Part shown: positions 32,050-39,078 of the stretch, piece after piece
Layout of the letters: the number at the start of each line of letters is the position of its first letter
Position numbering within the stretch: position 1 is the first letter of the stretch
Assembly: GCA_945929875.1 (NCBI GenBank)
Contig: CAMEOO010000008.1
Span: 1-39,078 of the forward strand
DNA: 39,078 nt
Direction of reading: 5' to 3'
From: an uncultured Caryophanales bacterium
GTDB taxonomy: Bacteria; Bacillota_I; Bacilli_A; RFN20; CAG-449
Notes under the pieces: model-generated
The model's input: only the letters and a program-made list of their open reading frames with translations
Database searches by the model: none
Told to the model about the DNA's origin: nothing
Position numbers and translations under genes: made by a program

Positions 32050-32817
32050 ATGATCTTTGATACGCATTGTCATCTTTACGATGAAAAGTTTAATGAAAAT
32101 ATCAACGAAATTATAAAACGTTGTTTTGAAAATAACGTTTCTTTAATTATGCTTGTTGGAGATAACATTAAAAATTCAAAAACGTGCATAAAAACATCTT
32201 TAGAAATAGAAGGAGTATTCTCCTCTATTGGAATTCACCCTATGGAAATAGACTCAATATCCATAGAAGATATAGAAAAAGAAATTCAAGATAATATTTC
32301 TAATAAAACTCTTTCTATTGGAGAAATTGGACTTGATTATTATTGGGAAAAAGATGAAGACACCAAGAAAAGACAAAAAGAATATTTTATTAAACAAATA
32401 GAAATCGCAAATAAGTTAAATCTACCAATTATTGTTCACGCAAGAGATAGCGTGGAGGATGCAATTGATATTTTAAAGAAAAATCCTTGTTTAAAAAAAG
32501 GAGTGTTTCATTGCTTTTCAGGAAGTGTTGAGCAAATGAAAGAAATTGTTAAATTAGGTTTTTATATTGGTCTAGATGGACCAGTTACTTATAAAAATGC
32601 AAATACCCCAAAACAAATCGCTAAAGAAGTGCCTTTAGATAGATTAGTTATTGAAACCGATTCTCCTTATCTTCCTCCCGTACCAAAAAGAGGAGAAATT
32701 AATTACCCTTATTATTTAAATTATGTAATTGAGGAAATTGCTAGAATTAGAGAAGTAGAAAGTAAAGTAATTGAAGAAGTTACTTTTTCTAATGGAAAGA
32801 AACTATTTAATATATGA
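32050..32817 (+). CDS. tatD: TatD-family 3'-5' exonuclease/hydrolase
   Basis: FDTHCHLYD, IGEIGLDYYW, PIIVHARDS, FHCFSGS, IETDSPYLPPVPKRG. Confidence 0.94.
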   Translation: MIFDTHCHLYDEKFNENINEIIKRCFENNVSLIMLVGDNIKNSKTCIKTSLEIEGVFSSIGIHPMEIDSISIEDIEKEIQDNISNKTLSIGEIGLDYYWEKDEDTKKRQKEYFIKQIEIANKLNLPIIVHARDSVEDAIDILKKNPCLKKGVFHCFSGSVEQMKEIVKLGFYIGLDGPVTYKNANTPKQIAKEVPLDRLVIETDSPYLPPVPKRGEINYPYYLNYVIEEIARIREVESKVIEEVTFSNGKKLFNI

Positions 32818-33371
32818 AAAAGAAACTAAAACCAGTTATTGTTGTGGAAGGAAAAAGTGATGTTAATAAACTAAGTTTATTAGTAGATGCGGATTTTGTA
32901 ATTACCAACGGCTCAGAAGTTTCGTGTGAAACAATTGATTATTTGACATCTCTTTCCTCTTTTCGACAAATAATTATCTTAACTGATCCTGATTATCCAG
33001 GAATGAAAATTAGAAATATCATCAATCAAGCTATTCCTCATTGTTACAATGCTTTTATTAGAAAAGAAAAAGCCATCAAGCATCATAAAGTAGGTGTAGC
33101 GGAATGTGATGATCAGGAAATACTAAACGCATTAGATAATTTACTTCTTTATAAGGAAATAGATGTAAATGATAGAGAGATTGAAGAAAAAGATTTATTT
33201 TTACTTGGTTTATCAGGTAAAGATAATTCTTCTAAAAAAAGGGACTATCTTTCTTCTTATTATCATTTAGGAAAAGTAAACGCAAAAACCTTATTAAAAA
33301 GATTAAATATGATTGGTGTGACCCTAATAGAATTAAAGGAAGTGATGGATAAATATGAAGATTGCAAGTAA
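32814..33371 (+). CDS. rnmV: Ribonuclease M5 (5S rRNA maturation, TOPRIM)
   Basis: VIVVEGKSDVNKLSLLVDADFVITNGSEV, ILTDPDYPGMKIR; ATGA overlap with tatD. Confidence 0.93.
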   Translation: MKKKLKPVIVVEGKSDVNKLSLLVDADFVITNGSEVSCETIDYLTSLSSFRQIIILTDPDYPGMKIRNIINQAIPHCYNAFIRKEKAIKHHKVGVAECDDQEILNALDNLLLYKEIDVNDREIEEKDLFLLGLSGKDNSSKKRDYLSSYYHLGKVNAKTLLKRLNMIGVTLIELKEVMDKYEDCK

Positions 33372-34191
33372 AGAATATGTAGTAAAAAGAATGAGTGAAT
33401 TAATGCTTAATCCTAAGAAGAAATATTCACAAAATTTTTTAACTGATTACGATACGGTAAAAGAAAGTGTTGATGCTCTAAATATAAATGAAAGTGATGC
33501 CATCTTAGAAATTGGTCCAGGGCTTGGAAGTTTAACTCAAGAACTACTAGAGAGATGTAGTCTTCTTTATGCATATGAAATCGATATAGATATGTATAAT
33601 CATTTAAAACAAGTTTTTTCTAGATATGATAATTTTCAATTATATAATCAAGACTTTTTAAAAGCTGATTTAAGTTTTCTAATGAATAAGAAAGTAAAAG
33701 TTATATCTAATGTCCCTTACAATATCACTACTCCAATTATTGAAAAAATTCTCTCTTCCTCTATCGATATAGATACTTTTGAATTTATGGTTCAAAAAGA
33801 AGTATATGATCGAATTAAAGCTAAAAAAGGTTCAAAAGATTATTCACCATTAAATATAATGATTGAATATGTAGGTAAATTATCATTAGTTAAGAAAGTA
33901 ACCAAGGATAAATTTATACCTTCCCCTAATGTTGACAGCGTGATATTAAAGATTGATTTTATTAACCAAAGAGATCAAGAAAAAGAGAAAATCCTTTTTC
34001 CATTAATAAAAGCTTGTTTCTTTCAAAGAAGAAAAACTTTACTAAATAATTTATCAATTTATTTTAACGATAAAGAAAAAGCAAAGCTAATCTTAGAAAA
34101 AGCTTCTTTAAGTGAAAATTTAAGAGGTGAACAATTAGAATTAAAAGATTATTTAAAATTAAGTGAAATAGTCCAAGAATATATAAAATAA
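33355..34191 (+). CDS. rsmA: 16S rRNA dimethyladenosine transferase
   Basis: KYSQNFLTDYDTV, ILEIGPGLGSLTQ, ISNVPYNITTPII. Confidence 0.95.
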   Translation: MKIASKEYVVKRMSELMLNPKKKYSQNFLTDYDTVKESVDALNINESDAILEIGPGLGSLTQELLERCSLLYAYEIDIDMYNHLKQVFSRYDNFQLYNQDFLKADLSFLMNKKVKVISNVPYNITTPIIEKILSSSIDIDTFEFMVQKEVYDRIKAKKGSKDYSPLNIMIEYVGKLSLVKKVTKDKFIPSPNVDSVILKIDFINQRDQEKEKILFPLIKACFFQRRKTLLNNLSIYFNDKEKAKLILEKASLSENLRGEQLELKDYLKLSEIVQEYIK

Positions 34192-34218
34192 ATTCATATT
34201 GATAAACTAGGTGATTTT

Positions 34219-34965
34219 ATGGAAATAGGAAACCTAGTTACAAGAATTTCTCATAACCATGATTTGGTATTTCAAATAATTAATATTATTGAAAATAAAG
34301 CAATTTTAAAAGGTGAGATTTATCGTCTTGTCGCGGATTCTCCTCTTGAGGACTTAACAAAACACGAAGTTAAAAATAAGACTATTTTATCTTTACCTTC
34401 TCTTAATTTTGAGGCAAAATTATTACGTGGGAAGATATTGCATTTAGATGGTGATCAATACTATTTAAAAAAAGCTATGGAAGCCTATAGAAGCTATTCC
34501 ATCAATGCAGATGGCTATTATTTAAAAGAAAGCGATATGCCTCTTTATATTGAAAAGCTTCTTTACAAGCATCATCCAGATATTCTAGTTGTTACAGGCC
34601 ACGATTCTTTATCAAAAGGACAAAATATAAAAGATATTAATAGCTATCGAAACTCAAAATATTTTGTTGAAGTCATTAAAAAAGCAAGGCAAGTAGTAAT
34701 GTCTAAAGATGAATTAGTAATTGTCGCGGGTGCTTGCCAATCGTTCTTTGAAGCATTGATAGACGAAGGAGCGAATTTTGCTTCTTCACCAGATAGAAAG
34801 AATATTCATTTACTAGATCCAGTAATTGTTGCTTCTTTTATCGCAAGTAGTACAATATCTAAAGATATCGATTTTAATAAACTTCTCTCAGATACCTATT
34901 CAAAGCAAATAGGTGGAATAGAAACAAAAGGCAAAGCGAGAAAATATTATTTAGGAGGAAAATAA
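34219..34965 (+). CDS. yabG: YabG-family sporulation-specific protease
   Basis: HLDGDQYYLKK, DILVVTGHDSLSKG, YRNSKYFVEVIKKAR, VAGACQSFFEALIDEGANFASSPDRKNIHLLDPV, GGIETKG; same rsmA-yabG-ispE neighbourhood as in B. subtilis. Confidence 0.92.
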   Translation: MEIGNLVTRISHNHDLVFQIINIIENKAILKGEIYRLVADSPLEDLTKHEVKNKTILSLPSLNFEAKLLRGKILHLDGDQYYLKKAMEAYRSYSINADGYYLKESDMPLYIEKLLYKHHPDILVVTGHDSLSKGQNIKDINSYRNSKYFVEVIKKARQVVMSKDELVIVAGACQSFFEALIDEGANFASSPDRKNIHLLDPVIVASFIASSTISKDIDFNKLLSDTYSKQIGGIETKGKARKYYLGGK

Positions 34966-34972
34966 AACTATT

Positions 34973-35827
34973 ATGTTAATGACTAAAGCCTACGCAAAAA
35001 TCAATTTAGGAATAAACGTAATTAATAAAGATGAAAAAGATTCTTATCACAATTTAGATATGGTGGTCGTACCTATCGAATTACATGATCGAATTGAAAT
35101 AGAAGTATTGCCATTTGGCTTTGATACCCTAATTACTTCTGATGACAAAGAACTTCCAACTGATGAAACTAATATCGTATATAAAGTAGAAAAAGCCTTG
35201 CAAGAAAAGTGCCATTATAAAGAGAAATTAAGAATTCACATTCATAAAATTATTCCTGTAGGAGCAGGTCTAGGTGGAGGAAGTGCAGACGGGGCTGCAG
35301 TATTAATTGGAATTAATAAATTATTAAAGTTAAAATTAACTTTAGATGAACTATGTGAAATCGGCTTAAAGGTTGGATCAGATATTCCTTTTTGTTTAAA
35401 AAATATCTCTTCAAGAGTTCAAGGTAAAGGTAATATCCTAACTCCTCTTAAGCAAAAGAAACACTATGAAGTATTAATTCTTTTTCCAAAAAAAGGCTTA
35501 TCAACAAAAGACGTATATATAAATTATGATAAAGTAGGAACTTCTATTACCGCGGATATTGAAGGAATAATTTCTTCTTTAGAGAAAGATAATTTAAATT
35601 TATTAAAACAATCGATGGCTAATCAATTAGAAGATTCTGCTTCATCCTTATTTCCTGGCTTATTAGATATTAAGAAAGAAATGTTTTCTGAAGGATTAGA
35701 CAATGTCGTTATGAGTGGATCTGGTTCTAGTTTATTCAGTATTTCAAGCGATAAGAAACTAATGAAGAAGGTTTATAATAGCTTAACTTCAAAAGGCTAT
35801 AATGTCGTATTAACAAAAACAAAATAG
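34973..35827 (+). CDS. ispE: 4-diphosphocytidyl-2-C-methyl-D-erythritol kinase
   Basis: AYAKINLGINV, IPVGAGLGGGSADGAA, SGSGSSLF GHMP-kinase motifs. Confidence 0.93.
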   Translation: MLMTKAYAKINLGINVINKDEKDSYHNLDMVVVPIELHDRIEIEVLPFGFDTLITSDDKELPTDETNIVYKVEKALQEKCHYKEKLRIHIHKIIPVGAGLGGGSADGAAVLIGINKLLKLKLTLDELCEIGLKVGSDIPFCLKNISSRVQGKGNILTPLKQKKHYEVLILFPKKGLSTKDVYINYDKVGTSITADIEGIISSLEKDNLNLLKQSMANQLEDSASSLFPGLLDIKKEMFSEGLDNVVMSGSGSSLFSISSDKKLMKKVYNSLTSKGYNVVLTKTK

Positions 35828-35863
35828 TTAATAATAAATATAGAATTATATTTTTCAAAAATA

Positions 35864-35956
35864 TATAATGGAAAAGTAAAAAAGAAGGAGATTCTTATAA
35901 TGATAAGTGAGTAATTTTATTATTTTGATAAAAATAAATAATAGAATTACTTTTTC
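35864..35956 (+). promoter_or_regulatory. prs leader: -10 TATAAT, AAGGAG + ATG ATA AGT GAG TAA mini-ORF, then 15-bp hairpin with U tract
   Basis: TATAAT 35864-35869; AAGGAG 35885-35890; ORF 35900-35914; stem GTAATTTTATTATTT 35911-35925 / AAATAATAGAATTAC 35936-35950; TTTTT follows. Confidence 0.6.
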
Positions 35957-35974
35957 ATTTTTTGGGAGGGAAAA

Positions 35975-36937
35975 ATGCTAGAAAATACTCTTATTTATTC
36001 ATTAAGTGCAAATCCTGAACTTGCACAAGAAATTGCAGACAAATTAAATTTGCCACATAATAAAGCAAAAGTACTACATTTTGCTGATGGTGAAATCTTA
36101 TGTGAACCTACTGAAACAGTTAGAGCGAAAGATGTCTATATCGTTCAATCTACTTGTTGTCCTGTAACGGAAAATCTATTTGAAATTTTAGTGTTTGTCG
36201 ATGCTTTAAAAAGAGCTTCGGCTAAAGAAATTAATGTAATTATCCCTTATTTTGGTTACGCTAGACAAGATCGAAAAAGTAAGCCAAGACAACCTATTAC
36301 CTCAAGACTTGTCGCGGATTTATTAAAAACAGCAGGTGTACATAGAGTAATTACAGTCGATTTACACGCTGCGCAAATTCAAGGTTTCTTCTCTTGTTTA
36401 GTAGATGAATTAACTGCGATTCCATTAATTACTGATTATTATTGGAAATATAAAAATAGTCCAGATGTAGTAATTGTTTCTCCAGATCATGGAGGAGTTA
36501 ATAGAGCAAGAAGAATAGCAGAAAAATTAAATCTTCCAATTGCAATTATCGATAAAAGAAGGACAGGGCCAAATGTTGCTGAAGTAATGAATATTGTTGG
36601 TAATGTCGATGGAAAAGACTGCATTATGATCGACGATATGATCGATACAGCTGGAAGTTGTTCAGCTGGTGCAAGGGTATTAAAAGAACATGGTGCAAAA
36701 AGCGTAAGAATCGCTTGTTCTCATGGGGTGTTTTCTTCTCCAGCAGAAGATAGAATCTTAAACGGATTGTTTGAAGAAATTGTTACTACAAATACCATCC
36801 CTCTACAAGATAAAATGAAAAACCCTAAAGTAAAAGTATTGTCAGTTGGTCCTTTACTTGCAGAAGTTATTAAAAACATCGAAACAGGTGAAGCTGTATC
36901 TAACGTATACAATATTTATAATCATTACGGAGATTAA
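35975..36937 (+). CDS. prs: Ribose-phosphate pyrophosphokinase
   Basis: FADGEILCEPTETVRAKDVYIVQST, YFGYARQDRKSKPRQPITSRLVADLL, VIVSPDHGGVNRAR, DDMIDTAGS. Confidence 0.95.
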   Translation: MLENTLIYSLSANPELAQEIADKLNLPHNKAKVLHFADGEILCEPTETVRAKDVYIVQSTCCPVTENLFEILVFVDALKRASAKEINVIIPYFGYARQDRKSKPRQPITSRLVADLLKTAGVHRVITVDLHAAQIQGFFSCLVDELTAIPLITDYYWKYKNSPDVVIVSPDHGGVNRARRIAEKLNLPIAIIDKRRTGPNVAEVMNIVGNVDGKDCIMIDDMIDTAGSCSAGARVLKEHGAKSVRIACSHGVFSSPAEDRILNGLFEEIVTTNTIPLQDKMKNPKVKVLSVGPLLAEVIKNIETGEAVSNVYNIYNHYGD

Positions 36938-36946
36938 TTAATAAGC

Positions 36947-36984
36947 AAAAAAAGATAGTGAAAGAAAAACTATCTTTTTTTATA
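36947..36984 (+). terminator. Intrinsic terminator of prs
   Basis: AAAAAAAGATAGTGAAAGAAAAACTATCTTTTTTT. Confidence 0.75.
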
Positions 36985-37078
36985 GGGTCAAACCCTAAAT
37001 GCGCCACAACTCTATTTCTAAGGAAAAACCTTCGATATAATTAGGTTGTAAGATCTATATTATAAGGAGGTTTTTCAT

Positions 37079-37162
37079 ATGGATTATAACACACTTTTTG
37101 TACTTATCTTCATAAAAAAAGATGATTACCGAAATAATCATCTTTTTAGTTTTAATAAATAA
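37079..37162 (+). CDS. Candidate small ORF (27 aa, MDYNTLFVLIFIKKDDYRNNHLFSFNK)
   Basis: Strong AAGGAGG RBS 6-7 nt upstream and TATAAT-like box ~37034; short hydrophobic stretch; absent from ORF track. Confidence 0.3.
   Translation: MDYNTLFVLIFIKKDDYRNNHLFSFNK
37116..37148. terminator. Bidirectional hairpin terminator between the small ORF and the convergent lipoprotein gene
   Basis: AAAAAAAGATGATTACCGAAATAATCATCTTTTTAG; A tract on one side and T tract on the other. Confidence 0.65.
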
Positions 37163-37163
37163 A

Positions 37164-38879
37164 TTAAGCCGCTAATTTGACAGTTAATACTGGAGCTTCA
37201 CCAGATAAATCTAATACGAAAGTGTATGTTCCAGCAACTGTACATTTAATGTTGCCTTCTCCTGTGAATGTTCCTTCAGCAACTGAAGCATCTAGAACTA
37301 AGTGTGATGAGTTAACTTCTTTTTTCCAGTCGGAAGTAGCTACTTTGAATTCTGTTCCTTCCGCTAAAGTAACAGTTAATTCAGCAACATTTTCTCCAGT
37401 TACTCTGAATTGGTGAGTAGATAATGCGTTCCAAGAAGCATCAAATGATCCTCTCATATAGTATTCAGACATTCTGATTACATCTGTGATTTGTGGATTA
37501 ACTCCGTGTGACTTAGCGTAAGCTAATTCGTAAACTGGTAATTGTCCTTCTTTTGTGAAAATTTTAGATTTACCAGTTGCAACTACTGTATCACCAGCTT
37601 GAGGCTCTAATAATTTATCACCTAATTTTGCTGAGAAAATTTGGAATTTGTATGTAGCTTCTTCTCCCTCTGCTACAGGTACTTCTAAGTAAATAGAATA
37701 ACTACTATGTTTAGAATCATATGAAACGCTTTCAACAACGCCTTGTACATAGAATTCTGAATCAGCAACATATTTATTAGAAGTCATGAATGCAACTGCT
37801 TCAGCAACTGTATATGGAGCATCAACAGTTCCTTTTAACCACCAAGGTTGGTCAGCTTTCTTTAATAATACTGCTGTTGATGATGTTTGAGTTGTTGTAA
37901 CATCAATTGCATAATTTCCATCAGTAGAAGCAGAGTTAGCTACTTTTTTGCTCCAATCGACTAAAGATTTACCGTTTTCATCAACTAATGTTTTACCAGC
38001 TTCATCAACGATAATGCAGAATCCATAGTGCATTCCTACACCTGTTCCATCATCTGTAACAACAGGTTTTTCAGTTGTAAATGACCAAATGCCATTGCTG
38101 CCTTTTTTCATTTCATAATCGCCATCAAGTTTAACTACATTACCTTTTTCATCTTTTTCTTGAGTTTCTAGACCCCATACGTGAACATAGATTGAAGAAC
38201 CTTCTGGTAGAGTTAATCCTTCTTCTACTTTAACTCTGTAAGTTACTTTTCCATAAGTAGATTCAAATTGTCTTGCATCTCCTTTAGCAAAAGCTGTTTC
38301 TGCTCTAGCGTCTCCGATTCTTTCCCAAGAAGTGTATTTTGTGTATGTTCCAGATCCGTCTGTTTTTTCTGCTGTTTCTGTAGAAGCTTTATTAAATGTT
38401 AATAAGTATTCACCAGCTTCACTAATAACACCATTGTTAGCGACTCCATCTGGCCACCATTCTGATGGTGCCTTATTTCCATCCCAGTACATAACTTTGA
38501 AGTCAACTGCACTAGCTGCATCTCCTGCAACTGCATCAGAAGCTAAGAATTCTTCTGTGAAAGAAATTTTTAATGTGTAGATGTTTTCATCTGTTTCAGA
38601 TGGTGTGAATAAGAAATCTTCAAATCCAGAAAATTTCCAGAAGCTATCCCATCCATTAGGCTCACCAACTAAATAATAGCCAGCATTACCATATTTTCCT
38701 GTCCATTCAGTATCTCCACCATCTTCACTAGTAGCAGGAGTTTCAGAAGTAGCAGGAACTTCAGAACTAGCAGGTGTCTCTGAAGAAGGCACGACTGATG
38801 AGGTGTTATCACCTGTGTTTCCGCATCCTACTAACATTCCAACGGATAGTAAGGATACTAATAAAAGTTTTTTATTCAT
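37164..38879 (-). CDS. Secreted lipoprotein with possible carbohydrate-binding-like modules and an OB-fold-like domain
   Basis: Lipobox LVGCG; Ser/Thr/Pro-rich linker; GYYLVGEPNGWDSFWKF module; FYVQGVVESVSYDSKHSSYSIYLEV...GDTVVATGKSKIF OB-like segment. Confidence 0.55.
   Translation of the reverse strand: MNKKLLLVSLLSVGMLVGCGNTGDNTSSVVPSSETPASSEVPATSETPATSEDGGDTEWTGKYGNAGYYLVGEPNGWDSFWKFSGFEDFLFTPSETDENIYTLKISFTEEFLASDAVAGDAASAVDFKVMYWDGNKAPSEWWPDGVANNGVISEAGEYLLTFNKASTETAEKTDGSGTYTKYTSWERIGDARAETAFAKGDARQFESTYGKVTYRVKVEEGLTLPEGSSIYVHVWGLETQEKDEKGNVVKLDGDYEMKKGSNGIWSFTTEKPVVTDDGTGVGMHYGFCIIVDEAGKTLVDENGKSLVDWSKKVANSASTDGNYAIDVTTTQTSSTAVLLKKADQPWWLKGTVDAPYTVAEAVAFMTSNKYVADSEFYVQGVVESVSYDSKHSSYSIYLEVPVAEGEEATYKFQIFSAKLGDKLLEPQAGDTVVATGKSKIFTKEGQLPVYELAYAKSHGVNPQITDVIRMSEYYMRGSFDASWNALSTHQFRVTGENVAELTVTLAEGTEFKVATSDWKKEVNSSHLVLDASVAEGTFTGEGNIKCTVAGTYTFVLDLSGEAPVLTVKLAA
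38733..38786 (-). repeat. Three imperfect 18-nt tandem repeats encoding SE(T/V)PA(T/S) linker
   Basis: agcaggagtttcagaagt / agcaggaacttcagaact / agcaggtgtctctgaaga. Confidence 0.7.
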
Positions 38880-38979
38880 TAATTTGTCTCCCTTTCTTTT
38901 ATTGTAATTTTATTATAATAATTATTTAGTAAAAATGAAATAAAAATAAGAATAAAAAAGGAATAAAAAGGCAAAAAAA

Positions 38980-38993
38980 TGAAAGCGCTTAAC
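38980..38993. promoter_or_regulatory. Catabolite-responsive element (cre)-like site upstream of lipoprotein gene
   Basis: TGAAAGCGCTTAAC matches 12 of 14 positions of TGNAARCGNWWWCA; contains palindromic AAGCGCTT. Confidence 0.5.
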
Positions 38994-39078
38994 CAAATTG
39001 CTATATTAAAATATTTAACAAACTACAAAAGTGAAAAAATGTATATTTTTATGTTTGGGAATATGTATAAAATAATTA

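Overview
The window is an AT-rich, low-GC Bacillota-type (Bacilli / Erysipelotrichia-Mollicutes-like) chromosomal segment spanning the replication origin. It uses standard code 11: UGA is a stop (e.g. tatD) and Trp is encoded by TGG. The probable origin lies between dnaA (-) and rpmH (+), and nearly all genes are transcribed away from it. Leftward (-) from the origin: dnaA, dnaN, S4-domain yaaA, recF, gyrB, gyrA, a glycosyltransferase, serS with a T-box leader, a Phd/RelE-type toxin-antitoxin pair, a small lipoprotein, a compact SRP RNA, tadA, (pepT on +), nrdD-nrdG, a TM-anchored unknown, rpmE, metG, a secreted endonuclease I protein with Ig-like domains, rlmCD, and a small accessory cassette. 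Rightward (+): rpmH, rnpA, yidC, jag, mnmE, tatD, rnmV, rsmA, yabG, ispE, prs, then a convergent secreted lipoprotein. The most interesting region is the left edge. A two-gene, ATGA-overlapping module (XRE-HTH fused to a DUF3990-like ADP-ribosyltransferase domain, plus a conserved N-terminal domain fused to a GNAT) lies between the intact rlmCD 3' end and a 15-codon remnant of a second rlmCD 3' end. This looks like an att-type duplication around a mini-cassette. A 16-bp direct repeat sits at the module's own promoter. Other candidates: a leader mini-ORF plus terminator before prs, tandem DnaA boxes next to a trinucleotide-like AT tract between dnaA and dnaN, a retained sporulation protease gene yabG, and a cre-like site upstream of the terminal lipoprotein. 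All family calls come from reading motifs by eye; no searches were run.
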